Assembly: GCF_040958095.1 (NCBI RefSeq)
Contig: NC_091173.1
Location: forward strand, 15,749,530-15,813,529
Length of the DNA stretch: 64,000 nucleotides
From: Procambarus clarkii
Taxonomy: Eukaryota; Arthropoda; Malacostraca; Decapoda; Cambaridae
Direction of reading: 5' to 3'
Part shown: positions 46,184-60,234 of the stretch, piece after piece
Position numbering within the stretch: position 1 is the first letter of the stretch
Layout of the letters: each line of letters begins with the position of its first letter
The notes under the pieces: model-generated
Databases searched by the model: none
What the model saw: the letters and a program-made list of their open reading frames with translations, nothing else
What the model was told of the DNA's origin: nothing
Position numbers and translations under genes: made by a program

Positions 46184-46611
46184 GTATCAGGGCTAGAGGT
46201 AAGGGAGAGGAGGGGTCAAAGAAGGTGGGAGAGGCGAGGGAATAGAAGAGAGTATTATTATTACTATTTTCTACCACAGACGTGGCCTCACATTTACAAT
46301 GCTAACCAGCATATATACATTTTCTTCAGTCTTCCTTGGACAGGGTGAGAGATCTGTTAAACATATAGTTCAGGGATTTATTGAACAATCAACCACAGAA
46401 GGTGATTGTAGTGCTTTTAAAATGCTAATTTAACCTACAGACATAAATACATAGATACGCAGAATTACGTCTGCCCTACATAATGTGGTCGATGTGTCTT
46501 TTACATAGTGTCATTAATGTGCATTAGCAAAGGTGAAATGTAATTCTGATCAGCTTCCACATATACTTTATACACATACATACATATACATACAAACACA
46601 TATACATATAT
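46184..46611. other. No gene seen
   Basis: Unremarkable; 46570-46615 is ACATACATATACA-rich. Confidence 0.4.
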
Positions 46612-46853
46612 ATATATTATTAAATATGACCGAAAAAGTAAGATTAATAATTCTAACACGAATTTTCTCAATATTTCTTATATTTCTTTTCACTGTTGAT
46701 AGTAACTGAAAAATCAATTCTCCAAAAATCATTTTTATTTTGGAGAATTGATTTTTCAGTTACCATCAACAGTGAAAAGAAATATAAGAAATATTGAGAA
46801 AATTCGTGTTAGAATTATTAATCTTACTTTTTCGGTCATATTTAATAATATAT
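46612..46853. repeat. PLE-derived palindrome, 116-bp arms
   Basis: Left arm 46612-46727 and right arm 46738-46853 pair at 115 of 116 positions around a 10-base centre. Each arm contains TGGAGAATTGATTTTTCAGT, GAGAAAATTCGTGTTAGAAT and CTTTTTCGGTCATATTTAA. The right arm matches 49262-49378, the terminal region of the PLE at 48376-49378. Confidence 0.9.
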
Positions 46854-46885
46854 GTCTACAGGAAAGACTGCTACCAAAATATACT

Positions 46886-46890
<5 letters not shown>
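46748..46890 (+). pseudogene. PLE N-terminal coding start, truncated at (TA)n
   Basis: Frame QLPSTVKRNIRNIEKIRVR, IINLTFSVIFNNICLQERLL, PKYTNI, then Ile-Tyr from (TA)n. The ICLQ-x(3)-LPKYTN string is what I remember near PLE ORF starts. Everything after the tract is unrelated, so the element is broken here. Confidence 0.5.

Positions 46891-46930
<40 letters not shown>
46888..46930. repeat. (TA)n microsatellite
   Basis: About 43 bp with one TG. Confidence 0.95.

Positions 46931-49378
<2,448 letters not shown>

Positions 49379-49458
<80 letters not shown>
49379..49458. repeat. (TA)n microsatellite
   Basis: About 80 bp; right border of the PLE. Confidence 0.97.
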
Positions 49459-49460
<2 letters not shown>

Positions 49461-49488
49461 TACATATATATCTATATCAACCCATTCT

Positions 49489-49711
49489 CCTGTTTAGATG
49501 GTAGTTCTTGTAACTATGTGCTCCATAGTACAAAGATTGACGTTCTAAGCAATTAGACAATAGAACTTGGTACTATTCACTTTATAGTCTGAAAAAATGA
49601 AGCTAAAAAAACTAACTTAAATATTCCTAGGCCTAATATAGCACATATATGTACTATATTAGGCCTCAGATATCGTGTATTAGGCCTAGGAAGGTTAGAT
49701 TAGGTTAATTG
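49489..49711. repeat. Dispersed repeat, partner of 24470-24692
   Basis: CCTGTTTAGATGG, TATGTGCTCCATAGTACAAA, then ATTCCTAGGCCTAATATAGC, ATATATGTACTATATTAGGC and AGGCCTAGGAAGGTTAGAT: reverse-complement order of the 24.5-kb copy. Confidence 0.75.
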
Positions 49712-50020
49712 GAAATGGAATGGAAATAATGGAAAAATTCTAATTCAGTAATACAAAACCATAAATATGAAATAAGACTAAACCCCAGTATAACATGAAG
49801 GCAAATATAAATATAATTAATATAATAGAAAATAACGTTGAAATTTAAAGATTATAAATAAAAAATGATTTGATATAGAATAAATACAAATAATTAACCA
49901 AGATATAATGAAAAAGAATAAGTAACATAATTTACCGTATTTCATGACAATAACAGAAGACGCGACATCTGGACTCCAAGCTGGAGGTGACGCTTGGCTG
50001 GTGACGTCGCTGTGTGTTGG
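49712..50020. other. No gene; AT-rich
   Basis: Very AT-rich to about 49945, then a short balanced segment leading into the triplet array. Confidence 0.5.
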
Positions 50021-53000
50021 TCTACAACACCACCACAACCACCATCAACACCACCACCACCATCATCAACACCACCACCACCATCATCAACACCACCACC
50101 ATCAACACCACCACCACCATCATCAACACCACCACCAACACCATCATCAACACCACCACCATCACCATCATCAACACCACCATCACCATCATCAACACCA
50201 CCACCACCATCATCAACACCATCATCAACACCACCACCACCACCATCAACACCACCACCACCATCATCAACACCACCACCATCACCATCATCAACACCAC
50301 CACCATCACCATCATCAACACCACCATCATCACCATCATCAACACCACCACCATCACCATCATCAACACCACCACCATCACCATCATCAACACCACCACC
50401 ATCACCATCATCAACACCACCACCATCACCATCATCAACACCACCACCATCACCATCATCAACACCACCACCATCACCATCATCAACACCACCACCATCA
50501 CCATCATCAACACCACCACCATCATCAACACCACCACCACCATCATCAACACCACCACCATCACCATCAACACCACCACCACCATCACCATCATCAACAC
50601 CACCACCACCATAATCAACACCACCACCATAATCAACACCACCACCATCACCATCATCAACACCACCACCATCACCATCATCAACACCACCACCATCACC
50701 ATCATCAACACCACCACCACCATCACCATCATCAACACCACCACCACCATCATCAACACCACCACCACCATCATCAACACCACCACCATCACCATCATCA
50801 ACACCACCACCATCACCATCATCAACACCACCACCATCACCATCATCAACACCACCACCATCACCATCATCAACACCACCACCATCACCATCATCAACAC
50901 CACCACCACCATCACCATCATCAACACCACCACCACCATCATCAACACCACCACCATCATCAACACCACCACCATCATCAACACCACCATCACCATCATC
51001 AACACCACCACCACCAACACCACCACCAACACCAACACCACCACCACCACCATCATCAACACCAACACCACCACCACCACCATCATCAACACCAACACCA
51101 CCACCACCATCAACAACACCACCACCATCAACAACACCAACACCACCACCATCAACAACACCAACACCACCACCACCACCATCAACAACACCAACACCAC
51201 CACCACCACCATCAACAACACCAACACCACCACCACCACCATCAACAACACCAACACCACCACCACCACCATCAACAACACCAACACCACCACCACCACC
51301 ATCAACAACACCACCACCACCACCACCACCACCACCATCAACAACACCAACACCACCACCACCACCATCAACAACACCAACACCACCACCACCACCATCA
51401 ACAACACCAACACCACCACCATCAACAACACCAACACCACCACCACCACCATCAACAACACCAACACCACCACCACCACCATCAACAACACCAACACCAC
51501 CACCACCACCATCATCAACAACACCAACACCACCACCATCAACAACACCAACACCATCACCATCATCAACACCACCACCACCATCATCAACACCACCACC
51601 ACCATCATCAACACCACCACCATCACCATCATCAACACCACCACCATCACCATCATCAACACCACCACCATCACCATCATCAACACCACCACCATCACCA
51701 TCATCAACACCACCACCATCACCATCATCAACACCACCACCACCATCACCATCATCAACACCACCACCACCATCATCAACACCACCACCATCATCAACAC
51801 CACCACCATCATCAACACCACCATCACCATCATCAACACCACCACCACCAACACCACCACCAACACCAACACCACCACCACCACCATCATCAACACCAAC
51901 ACCACCACCATCATCAACACCACCACCATCACCATCATCAACACCACCACCATCACCATCATCAACACCACCACCACCATCACCATCATCAACACCACCA
52001 CCACCATCATCAACACCACCACCATCATCAACACCACCACCATCATCAACACCACCATCACCATCATCAACACCACCACCACCAACACCACCACCAACAC
52101 CAACACCATCACCATCATCAACACCACCACCACCAACACCACCACCAACACCAACACCACCACCACCACCATCATCAACACCAACACCACCACCACCACC
52201 ATCATCAACACCAACACCACCACCACCATCAACAACACCACCACCATCAACAACACCAACACCACCACCATCAACAAAACCAACACCACCACCACCACCA
52301 TCAACAACACCAACACCACCACCACCACCATCAACAACACCAACACCACCACCACCACCATCAACAACACCAACACCACCACCACCACCATCAACAACAC
52401 CAACACCACCACCACCACCATCAACAACACCAACACCACCACCACCACCACCACCATCAACAACACCAACACCACCACCACCACCATCAACAACACCAAC
52501 ACCACCACCACCACCATCAACAACACCAACACCACCACCATCAACAACACCAACACCACCACCACCACCATCAACAACACCAACACCACCACCACCACCA
52601 TCAACAACACCAACACCACCACCACCACCATCATCAACAACACCAACACCACCACCATCAACAACACCAACACCATCACCATCATCAACACCACCACCAC
52701 CATCATCAACACCACCACCACCATCATCAACACCACCACCATCACCATCATCAACACCACCACCATCACCATCATCAACACCACCACCATCACCATCATC
52801 AACACCACCACCATCACCATCATCAACACCACCACCATCACCATCATCAACACCACCACCATCATCAACACCACCACCACCATCATCAACACCACCACCA
52901 TCACCATCAACACCACCACCACCATCACCATCATCAACACCACCACCACCATAATCAACACCACCACCATAATCAACACCACCACCATCACCATCATCAA

Positions 53001-55335
53001 CACCACCACCATCACCATCATCAACACCACCACCATCACCATCATCAACACCACCACCACCATCACCATCATCAACACCACCACCACCATCATCAACACC
53101 ACCACCACCATCATCAACACCACCACCATCACCATCATCAACACCACCACCATCACCATCATCAACACCACCACCATCACCATCATCAACACCACCACCA
53201 TCACCATCATCAACACCACCACCATCACCATCATCAACACCACCACCACCATCACCATCATCAACACCACCACCACCATCATCAACACCACCACCATCAT
53301 CAACACCACCACCATCATCAACACCACCATCACCATCATCAACACCACCACCACCAACACCACCACCAACACCAACACCACCACCACCACCATCATCAAC
53401 ACCAACACCACCACCACCACCATCATCAACACCAACACCACCACCACCATCAACAACACCACCACCATCATCAACACCAACACCACCACCACCACCATCA
53501 ACAACACCAACACCACCACCATCATCAACACCAACACCACCACCACCATCAACAACACCACCACCACCACCACCATCATCAACACCAACACCACCACCAC
53601 CACCATCAACAACACCAACACCACCACCACCACCATCATCAACACCAACACCACCACCACCATCAACAACACCACCACCATCATCAACACCAACACCACC
53701 ACCATCAACAACACCACCACCATCATCAACACCAACACCACCACCACCATCAACAACACCACCACCATCAACAACACCAACACCACCACCATCAACAACA
53801 CCACCACCATCATCAACACCAACACCACCACCACCATCAACAACACCACCACCATCAACAACACCAACACCACCACCATCATCAACACCACCATCACCAT
53901 CATCAACACCACCACCACCAACACCACCACCAACACCAACACCACCACCACCACCATCAACAACACCAACACCACCACCACCACCATCAACAACACCAAC
54001 ACCAACACCACCACCATCAACAACACCAACACCACCACCACCACCATCAACAACACCAACACCACCACCACCACCATCAACAACACCAACACCACCACCA
54101 CCACCATCAACAACACCAACACCAACACCACCACCATCAACAACACCAACACCACCACCACCACCATCAACAACACCAACACCACCACCACCACCATCAA
54201 CAACACCAACACCACCACCACCATCATCAACAACACCAACACCACCACCACCACCATCATCAACAACACCAACACCACCACCACCATCATCAACAACACC
54301 AACACCACCACCATCAACAACACCAACACCACCACCACCACCATCAACAACACCAACACCACCACCATCAACAACACCAACACCACCACCACCACCATCA
54401 TCAACAACACCAACACCACCACCACCATCATCAACAACACCAACACCACCACCATCAACAACACCAACACCACCACCACCACCATCAACAACACCAACAC
54501 CACCACCACCACCATCAACAACACCAACACCACCACCACCACCATCAACAACACCAACACCACCACCACCACCATCAACAACACCACCACCACCACCATC
54601 AACAACACCAACACCACCACCACCACCATCAACAACACCAACACCACCACCACCACCATCAACAACACCAACACCACCACCACCACCACCACCATCAACA
54701 ACACCAACACCACCACCACCACCATCAACAACACCAACACCACCACCATCAACAACACCAACACCACCACCACCACCATCAACAACACCAACACCACCAC
54801 CACCACCATCAACAACACCAACACCACCACCACCACCATCATCAACAACACCAACACCACCACCACCACCATCAACAACACCAACACCACCACCACCACC
54901 ATCATCAACAACACCAACACCACCACCACCACCATCAACAACACCAACACCACCACCACCATCATCAACAACACCAACACCACCACCAACACCAACACCA
55001 CCACCACCACCATCAACAACACCAACACCACCACCATCAACAACACCAACACCACCACCACCACCATCAACAACACCAACACCAACACCACCACCATCAA
55101 CAACACCAACACCACCACCACCACCATCAACAACACCAACACCACCACCACCACCATCAACAACACCAACACCACCACCATCAACAACACCAACACCACC
55201 ACCACCACCATCATCAACAACACCACCACCATCAACAACACCAACACCACCACCACCACCATCAACAACACCAACACCACCACCATCAACAACACCAACA
55301 CCACCACCACCACCATCAACAACACCAACACCACC
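50021..55335. repeat. Giant ACC/ATC/AAC triplet array (5.3 kb)
   Basis: Built almost wholly of CAC, CAT and CAA triplets (or ACC/ATC/AAC in another phase), in 12-24 bp subunits such as CACCACCACCATCATCAA and ACCACCATCAACAACACCAA. I saw no G on the plus strand anywhere in it. Domains rich in ATCATC alternate with domains rich in AACAAC. The segment 50382-51130 reappears at 52722-53470 (offset 2340 bp) without a difference I could find. Two plus-strand and two minus-strand frames stay open for about 1800 codons and a further plus frame (Pro/Ser/Thr) for about 200, simply because these triplets cannot make stops in those phases; frames on both strands at once, no exon signals and no flanking domain argue against a gene. 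Confidence 0.95.
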
Positions 55336-55677
55336 GACCATGAAAGGTGTCAGCCCAAGAAGGATACAATAGGTAGTGGATTGAGTCCCCTCCATCGTCA
55401 ACTCAGATGATCTGAATAGATGTAGTAATTGATAATAGGATTAAATTGAATAGATAAGGTAATGAAGAAGGGCCGGGACCCTTTCATGTTACTTAAACTC
55501 CTCCCCGAGGCCCGCCTGGGTACGTTGGCCATCGTTCACGGCGGCCGGCTTGTGGTCAGGGGGGGGGGGGCGATGTGGGGCGGGGGGGGGGGGTCTTGGG
55601 GGCGTGGGGGGGGGGGTTGTGTGGTGGTGGGGGGCGAGAGAGGGGTGGAAAATAGTGATGGAGATGATGGTGGAACA
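55336..55677. other. No gene; G-runs
   Basis: 55558-55640 consists of long G-runs (up to about 10) with GT and GC spacers. Nothing else recognised. Confidence 0.55.
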
Positions 55678-55852
55678 GCCCGTCCTCTCGTCATTAAAAT
55701 GATGTTCTAAATTGCCCGATCCTAACGTAACCAAGGACCCACCAATAGAAAACGGGACGTCACGTCAGTTTTGCGAGCTGCTATGATTTCGAGTACAATA
55801 TTTTTCGGTCTATGGGGATTTATATGTCAAAATGCGATTCTAGAGGACGGGT
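55678..55852. mobile_element. MITE, 175 bp, with CCCGTCCTCT termini
   Basis: GCCCGTCCTCTCG at the left and CTAGAGGACGGGT at the right are inverted copies of about 10 bp. The interior (AGAAAACGGGACGTCACGTC, ATTTCGAGTACAATATTTTT, GGTCTATGGGGATTTATATG) is non-coding. Related to 37950-38186; terminal bases shared with 39636-40661. Confidence 0.75.
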
Positions 55853-56689
55853 TGGGTGGTGGTGGAGTGAGGGAGGGAGAGGGTAGTGGAAATAGTAAAG
55901 GAGATGGCGGTGGTGAGGGAGATGATGGTGGAGATAATGAAAGAGATGAAGGATATATAAGGACTTAAGGAAAGGGAAATACGGCAGTGACGAAGATTAT
56001 GAGGGAATTAAGGAAGATGAGAGGGAGATAAAGAAACAGAGAGAAGAAGGCAAGAAAGGTGATAACAGAGATGACGAATAAGATGAAGGAAGGAGGTAAG
56101 GATGATGATGATAGTGATGGAGACAAGACAAGAAGAAACAAGCAGAGCCTCACTAACCTCCCTCACTCCTGGGGTTTGGTCTGCCTTTCCTGAGGCATAA
56201 ATCCGGGTTAACCCTTCTGTCAATTCCGCCAATCGCGTGTCTGTTCGTCTGTCAACTTTCCTGACAGTCGTTAGTTTGGCTGTTTGGAAACAGCCAAAAA
56301 AAAAAACTGTTTGGAAACAGGAGTAGACTGTCCCTTCTACCAGAGGTACACTGCTACCTGTAGCATATTTTGAGTATACTTCGGTCTTCAGGTGGCGTGT
56401 ATCTCATCCAAAGACAACGTCAGAACCTGTATTTGTAGTATATCCAGCTTCGAGAGTTTGACTGATGATAACTTGATCAGTAAGGCTGTTGCTTGCAGCA
56501 GCCAGCAGGCCCGCGCATTCATTACAACCCGGTTGATCCAGTACTTCCTGCAGGTAGGTACCGGATCAACCGGTGCCTACTTGCTGGCAGAGCAAGCCTT
56601 AGCTATTGGACCCCGCCTTCAGTAGAGACTGTGCAGCAGCGTCATCACAATAGAAAGTTTAAGATCAAACAAAACAGAGGAATAGTGTT
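55853..56689. other. No gene; purine-rich then dispersed-repeat-like
   Basis: 55855-56130 is purine-rich (GGAGATGATGGTGGAGA type). 56280-56320 has a duplicated TGTTTGGAAACAG. 56490-56620 includes CAACCCGGTTGATCCAGTAC and its inverted echo CCGGATCAACCGGTGCCTAC, probably an old dispersed repeat. Confidence 0.45.
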
Positions 56690-56802
56690 GTTAGTAACAA
56701 GAGGCATAAGAGGTTATGCCTTGTTACTAGCAGAGGTTAGTAACAAGAGGCATAAGAGGTTATGCCTTGTTACTAGCAGAGGTTAGTAACAAGAGGCATA
56801 AG
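56690..56802. repeat. 46-bp tandem repeat, 2.5 copies, hairpin units
   Basis: Units 56690-56735 and 56736-56781 plus a partial. Each can fold TAACAAG-AG-GCATAA against TTATGCCTTGTTA with a 2-base bulge. Confidence 0.9.
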
Positions 56803-56885
56803 ACGCAATGATCTTAACGATTAGGTAGCAAGTCGTTGGGAAATACCGCTGCACTCTTACCCATTTCCCTTCTGTGACCTCTTAC

Positions 56886-57022
56886 CCAATCCGTGTTATC
56901 GCCAATAAAGTCAACAATAGCGTTCATAACCAAGTGTTCCCTCAGTTGGTGAGTGTGAGTGTAGGTGCTGAGGACCTGCGCCTGTTGCACGCGTCCTAAT
57001 GCCTCCACCTCAACGAAGAATT
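56886..57022 (-). CDS. Candidate internal exon, unknown protein (weak)
   Basis: On the minus strand a pyrimidine-rich CTTTCACTCCCTCGCAG ends at 57023 and a donor GG|GTAAGAGG starts at 56885. The 137 nt between them are open in the frame FFVEVEALGRVQQAQVLS, TYTHTHQLREHLVMNAIVDF, IGDNTDW. Composition is protein-like and the DNA is not obviously repetitive. No domain recognised. The phase does not fit joining directly to the candidate exon at 57445-57486. Could be a chance frame or an old transposon piece. Confidence 0.28.
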
Positions 57023-57444
57023 CTGCGAGGGAGTGAAAGGCTGAGGGAAGGCCCGAGTGTGTTGGCACGCTTGCTCCAGGGTGCCCCAACATGGCCGCTG
57101 CCCACCCTTAATGTGCCCCTTGGAGCCCTCTCTTGGCTCCTGCTCACCTTACACTGATTATTGTCGCACCTAGCAGCAGATTACGTTTTATTTATATTTA
57201 TATTCAGCGATTAATACTGGAATTAGAATCATCGGAATTTAATTCAATTGAGAAGAGCAATTGTTGCGTCGGGTCAGTAAGGGAGCGCGAAGCAATGGTC
57301 CGGTGGATGAGTGTGACCATCAATAACGAGGCTGGGATCACAGCCCGCGGTTGTTCCATCGGCCGGACGATATTGTGAGGACAGAGGAGGGGGCCACCTC
57401 CCGCCGTCTGGGATATAATTCTCAGAGAAATGCAGCCCATCTAC

Positions 57445-57486
57445 CTTCTTATAGGAGGGCGGCGGCGGCGACACCTCGGCAGCCAT
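57445..57486 (-). CDS. Candidate first coding exon, unknown protein (weak)
   Basis: Minus-strand ATG at 57486 (CTAAATGGCTGCC) opens MAAEVSPPPPSYKK and meets a moderate donor AAG|GTAGAT at 57444. GC-rich and CpG-rich neighbourhood as for promoter-proximal exons. 14 residues allow no identification. Confidence 0.22.
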
Positions 57487-58324
57487 TTAGCCTCTTTGTT
57501 TACTGTGGAGGCGCGCCTGGCCTCGTGACTCTCCTCCCCCGGCCTAACTCACACTCGAATTTGCTTGAAACATAAATTATTGTTCCCAAATGTAAAATAC
57601 ATTGACGGTGTGATGAAAGATACGCATCGGATATTTGCGTATATTGGCAAGGAGATATAAAGCGTATTTGAGCGTATCAGAGGCGCTTTCCGAAGTAGGG
57701 GAGTGAATAGGAGGTGAACCCGGCCAGAATGCTGGCGTGAATGCTCCCTAATTGGGCCCGGCGGGGGGCACGGGCCTATTTATATTTGCTTCCTCTTTAT
57801 CTCGGATTAAACGCCCGGCACTCATATGTGAAGAGAAGGTCAAAGATAACTCCATATCCACGAGCTCTTAAAGTCGAGTGTTGCAAATATGGGTGGAGGA
57901 TTTTAGCCCATAGAGATCCAGTGGGTTACTCGTGTTTACATCCGATCACTTTGATAGCAGAGCAGCCGGCTGGTAAAATAGACTTACGCTCCTCGGTTAA
58001 TAAAAGTCATGTTACTATCGTTTAGGCGGCGGCTTTCGACGTTCTTGTTGGCTATTATAACGGGTGTTCATGTTGGCGGAGACCATACAGGTAAAACTTA
58101 TGAAGGGGAGAGAAACGTAATATTTTCTGGTAGTTAGGAAGTATTGAATATTTTGTCTCACCGTTATCCTTTTAAAGAGTTTCATACACTCAGTGATACA
58201 GAGACCAAGACATTATTTCTGGAGAGATTCCGTCGGCCTCAGCTCCTGTAGCACAGGATCAACTATTGTATACTTCAATATTTATCTTCCTTCGGGTTGC
58301 TATGTATATCAATAGATAATTTCT
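57487..58324. other. Mixed-GC single-copy stretch, no gene supported
   Basis: 57740-58030 has GC-rich patches (GGGCCCGGCGGGGGGCACGG) and TATTTATATTTGC, without repeats. A 94-codon plus frame (57741-58025) has no known motif. Possibly regulatory; not demonstrated. Confidence 0.35.
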
Positions 58325-58328
58325 AATA

Positions 58329-58373
<45 letters not shown>
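58325..58373. repeat. (TA)n left of palindrome
   Basis: About 45 bp; the palindrome begins at its end. Confidence 0.95.
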
Positions 58374-58379
<6 letters not shown>

Positions 58380-58404
58380 GAATAACCACATATGAAAAAT
58401 AGAA

Positions 58405-58448
58405 AATGCTTAACGCGTTTTCGGCTAATTCGCCTTCATCAGAGCAAA
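58405..58448 (-). ncRNA. Hammerhead-like motif, left arm
   Basis: Minus strand: TGCT (stem I 5'), CTGATGA (58442-58436), extra A, GGC/GCC stem II, GAAA (58422-58419), ACGCGT, T, cleavage-site A (58411), AGCA (stem I 3'). Stem I is 4 bp, then a T/T mismatch, weaker than in the 29-kb copy (6 bp). Confidence 0.7.
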
Positions 58449-58472
58449 GTAGAATCAACTTTGATTCTACTT

Positions 58473-58514
58473 TGCTCTGATGAAGGCGAATTAGCCGAAA
58501 ACGCGTTAAGCATT
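58473..58514 (+). ncRNA. Hammerhead-like motif, right arm
   Basis: Exact mirror of the left-arm motif: CTGATGA 58477-58483, extra A 58484, GGC 58485-58487, GCC 58494-58496, GAAA 58497-58500, ACGCGT 58501-58506, T, A at 58508 as the predicted cleavage base, AGCATT 58509-58514. In a through-transcript the two arms would pair with each other, which would compete with ribozyme folding. Confidence 0.7.
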
Positions 58515-58573
58515 TTCTATTTTTCATATGTGGTTATTCTGCATACTTGGATCAGTGTTTTTGTGATCATTGT

Positions 58574-58576
<3 letters not shown>

Positions 58577-58622
<46 letters not shown>
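58577..58622. repeat. (TA)n right of palindrome
   Basis: About 46 bp. Confidence 0.95.
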
Positions 58623-58626
<4 letters not shown>

Positions 58627-58673
58627 TCCTTAACGTTTCTTTATATTTCCTCGATTTTAAATATAGACAAAAA

Positions 58674-59335
58674 TAAATATAGACATTTATATACCACAGA
58701 GATTATCACAGATTAAGAAAGTAATTAGAAATGGAGCAATGCAAAAGATGTACTGTGACCACAACACAGCAGTTGCAACATCAGGATCTGCGGGTTGGTA
58801 CAAGAATTCAACCAACTACGAACCACTTAGTTTGATGAAAGGGAACAGTAGAGAAACAGAAGTACACTTACATCGCATCAGGCTTGGATACCCATGTGCA
58901 TGGGAAATAGGCTTGCAGGTTCCAGAAGATGAGGAAATGTCAGCACTGTGGAGAAATGCGCGACAGACCACTGGAACATTATCTAACACAGTGCACAGTT
59001 ACAAACCCATTAAGAGTTCAACTTAGATTCAACAGAGCAGAAGTTGTTAAACACATGGGACAAAATCTTACTGAAGCGACCATACGAGTCATAAATACTC
59101 ATACTCCGCCTAAGTAAAAAAGTAAAACAGAAATAAGCAACATTTAGTGGGCCAGCCAGAGGCTTAGGGCCCGCGCAGGAATTTCCCTGAAAAAAATCTA
59201 GGCTCCTAACTTAGGCCGCCAGGATAGCAGCCCAGTATTATAAGGACGCAAGTAACGATTGTGTCATCTTACGGGTAACTCATGCCCGTGCCACCTCTGG
59301 GTGGCGTAATCTTCATCAATCAGTTGATTGCGTCA
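58674..59335 (+). pseudogene. RNase-H-type LINE tail with 3' UTR
   Basis: Plus strand: IPQRLSQIKKVIRNGAMQK, TSGSAGWYKNSTNYEPLSL, VHLHRIRLGYPCAWEIGLQV, a frameshift near 58930, then KCQHCGEMRDRPLEHYLTQC (C-x2-C-x(8)-H-x(4)-C knuckle) and HMGQNLTEATIRVIN to a TAA at 59115-59117. The 3' UTR ends CATGCCCGTGCCACCTCTGG, AATCTTCATCAATCAG near 59325. Upstream RNase H catalytic part missing. Confidence 0.82.
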
Positions 59336-59432
59336 TAAGTACTGGAAGAATGGCCATCGTTACCTCATCAATTCTTGAAGAAATACCGGCATCTGTAGCC
59401 GCCAGTCAGACCACACTGACACTCCAGCTGCG

Positions 59433-59850
59433 GCACTAACCACTCCAGCAACAAGTCACACACTAACCAACTGCGGCACTAACCACTCCAGCAACAAGTC
59501 ACTCACACACTAACCAACTGCGGCACTAACCACCCCAGCAACAAGTCACACACTAACCAACTGCGGCACTAACCACTCCAGCAACAAGTCACTCACACAC
59601 TAACCAACTGCGGCACTAACCACCCCAGCAACAAGTCACACACTAACCAACTGCGGCACTAACCACTCCAGCAACAAGTCACACACTAACCAACTGCGGC
59701 ACTAACCACCCCAGCAACAAGTCACACACTAACCAACTGCGGCACTAACCACCCCAGCAACAAGTCACTCACACACTTACCAACTGCGGCACTAACCACT
59801 CCAGCAACAAGTCACACACACACTAACCAACTGCGGCACTAACCAACTTG
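59433..59850. repeat. 43/47-bp minisatellite, about 9 copies
   Basis: Unit CTGCGGCACTAACCACTCCA, GCAACAAGTCACACACTAAC, CAA; some units carry an extra ACTC. CACTCC/CACCCC variants. Confidence 0.95.
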
Positions 59851-60234
59851 GTCTCACCAATTACACACTCCGCCGCTTCAAGTCACAATCCGTCAATAGC
59901 ACTTACTCTAATTTTACGGCGTTGGGCCCACCCCTTAAATGATTGGGTTCCATAATGGCGCCCTAACAGGTAATCTATACCCCAGCGAGCACCAGCACGG
60001 TAACTCTCTCAAGACAGTCACATGCCTCGCTGTTGTAATGCTTTATAGTTGGAAATTATATTCTTTAGTTGTACTTAGTTGTACTCTAGCATATTTAATG
60101 CTACCGAATAGTATCGTGTTCCCTGTTTACTGAGAACTTTCAAGTTAACATTAGTAACTTTTAGTGGTGTTATGAAGCCTTTGATCACTTTCCCGCTCCC
60201 ACTCTTGTATGGCCGACTAAGGTATAGCTAAGAT
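59851..60234. other. No gene seen
   Basis: Nothing recognised. Confidence 0.4.

Larger units (their letters stand above)
58374..58545. repeat. Perfect palindrome with 85-bp arms
   Basis: Arms 58374-58458 and 58461-58545 are exact reverse complements around CT. Each arm carries one hammerhead-like motif pointing away from the centre. Flanked by (TA)n on the left and, after 31 bp, on the right. Confidence 0.97.

Noticed and set aside
49942-55410. Four frames of about 1800 codons, His/Gln-, Thr/Asn-, Gly/Asp- and Val/Leu-rich
   Set aside because: Open on both strands simply because the triplets cannot form stops; no exon or promoter evidence.
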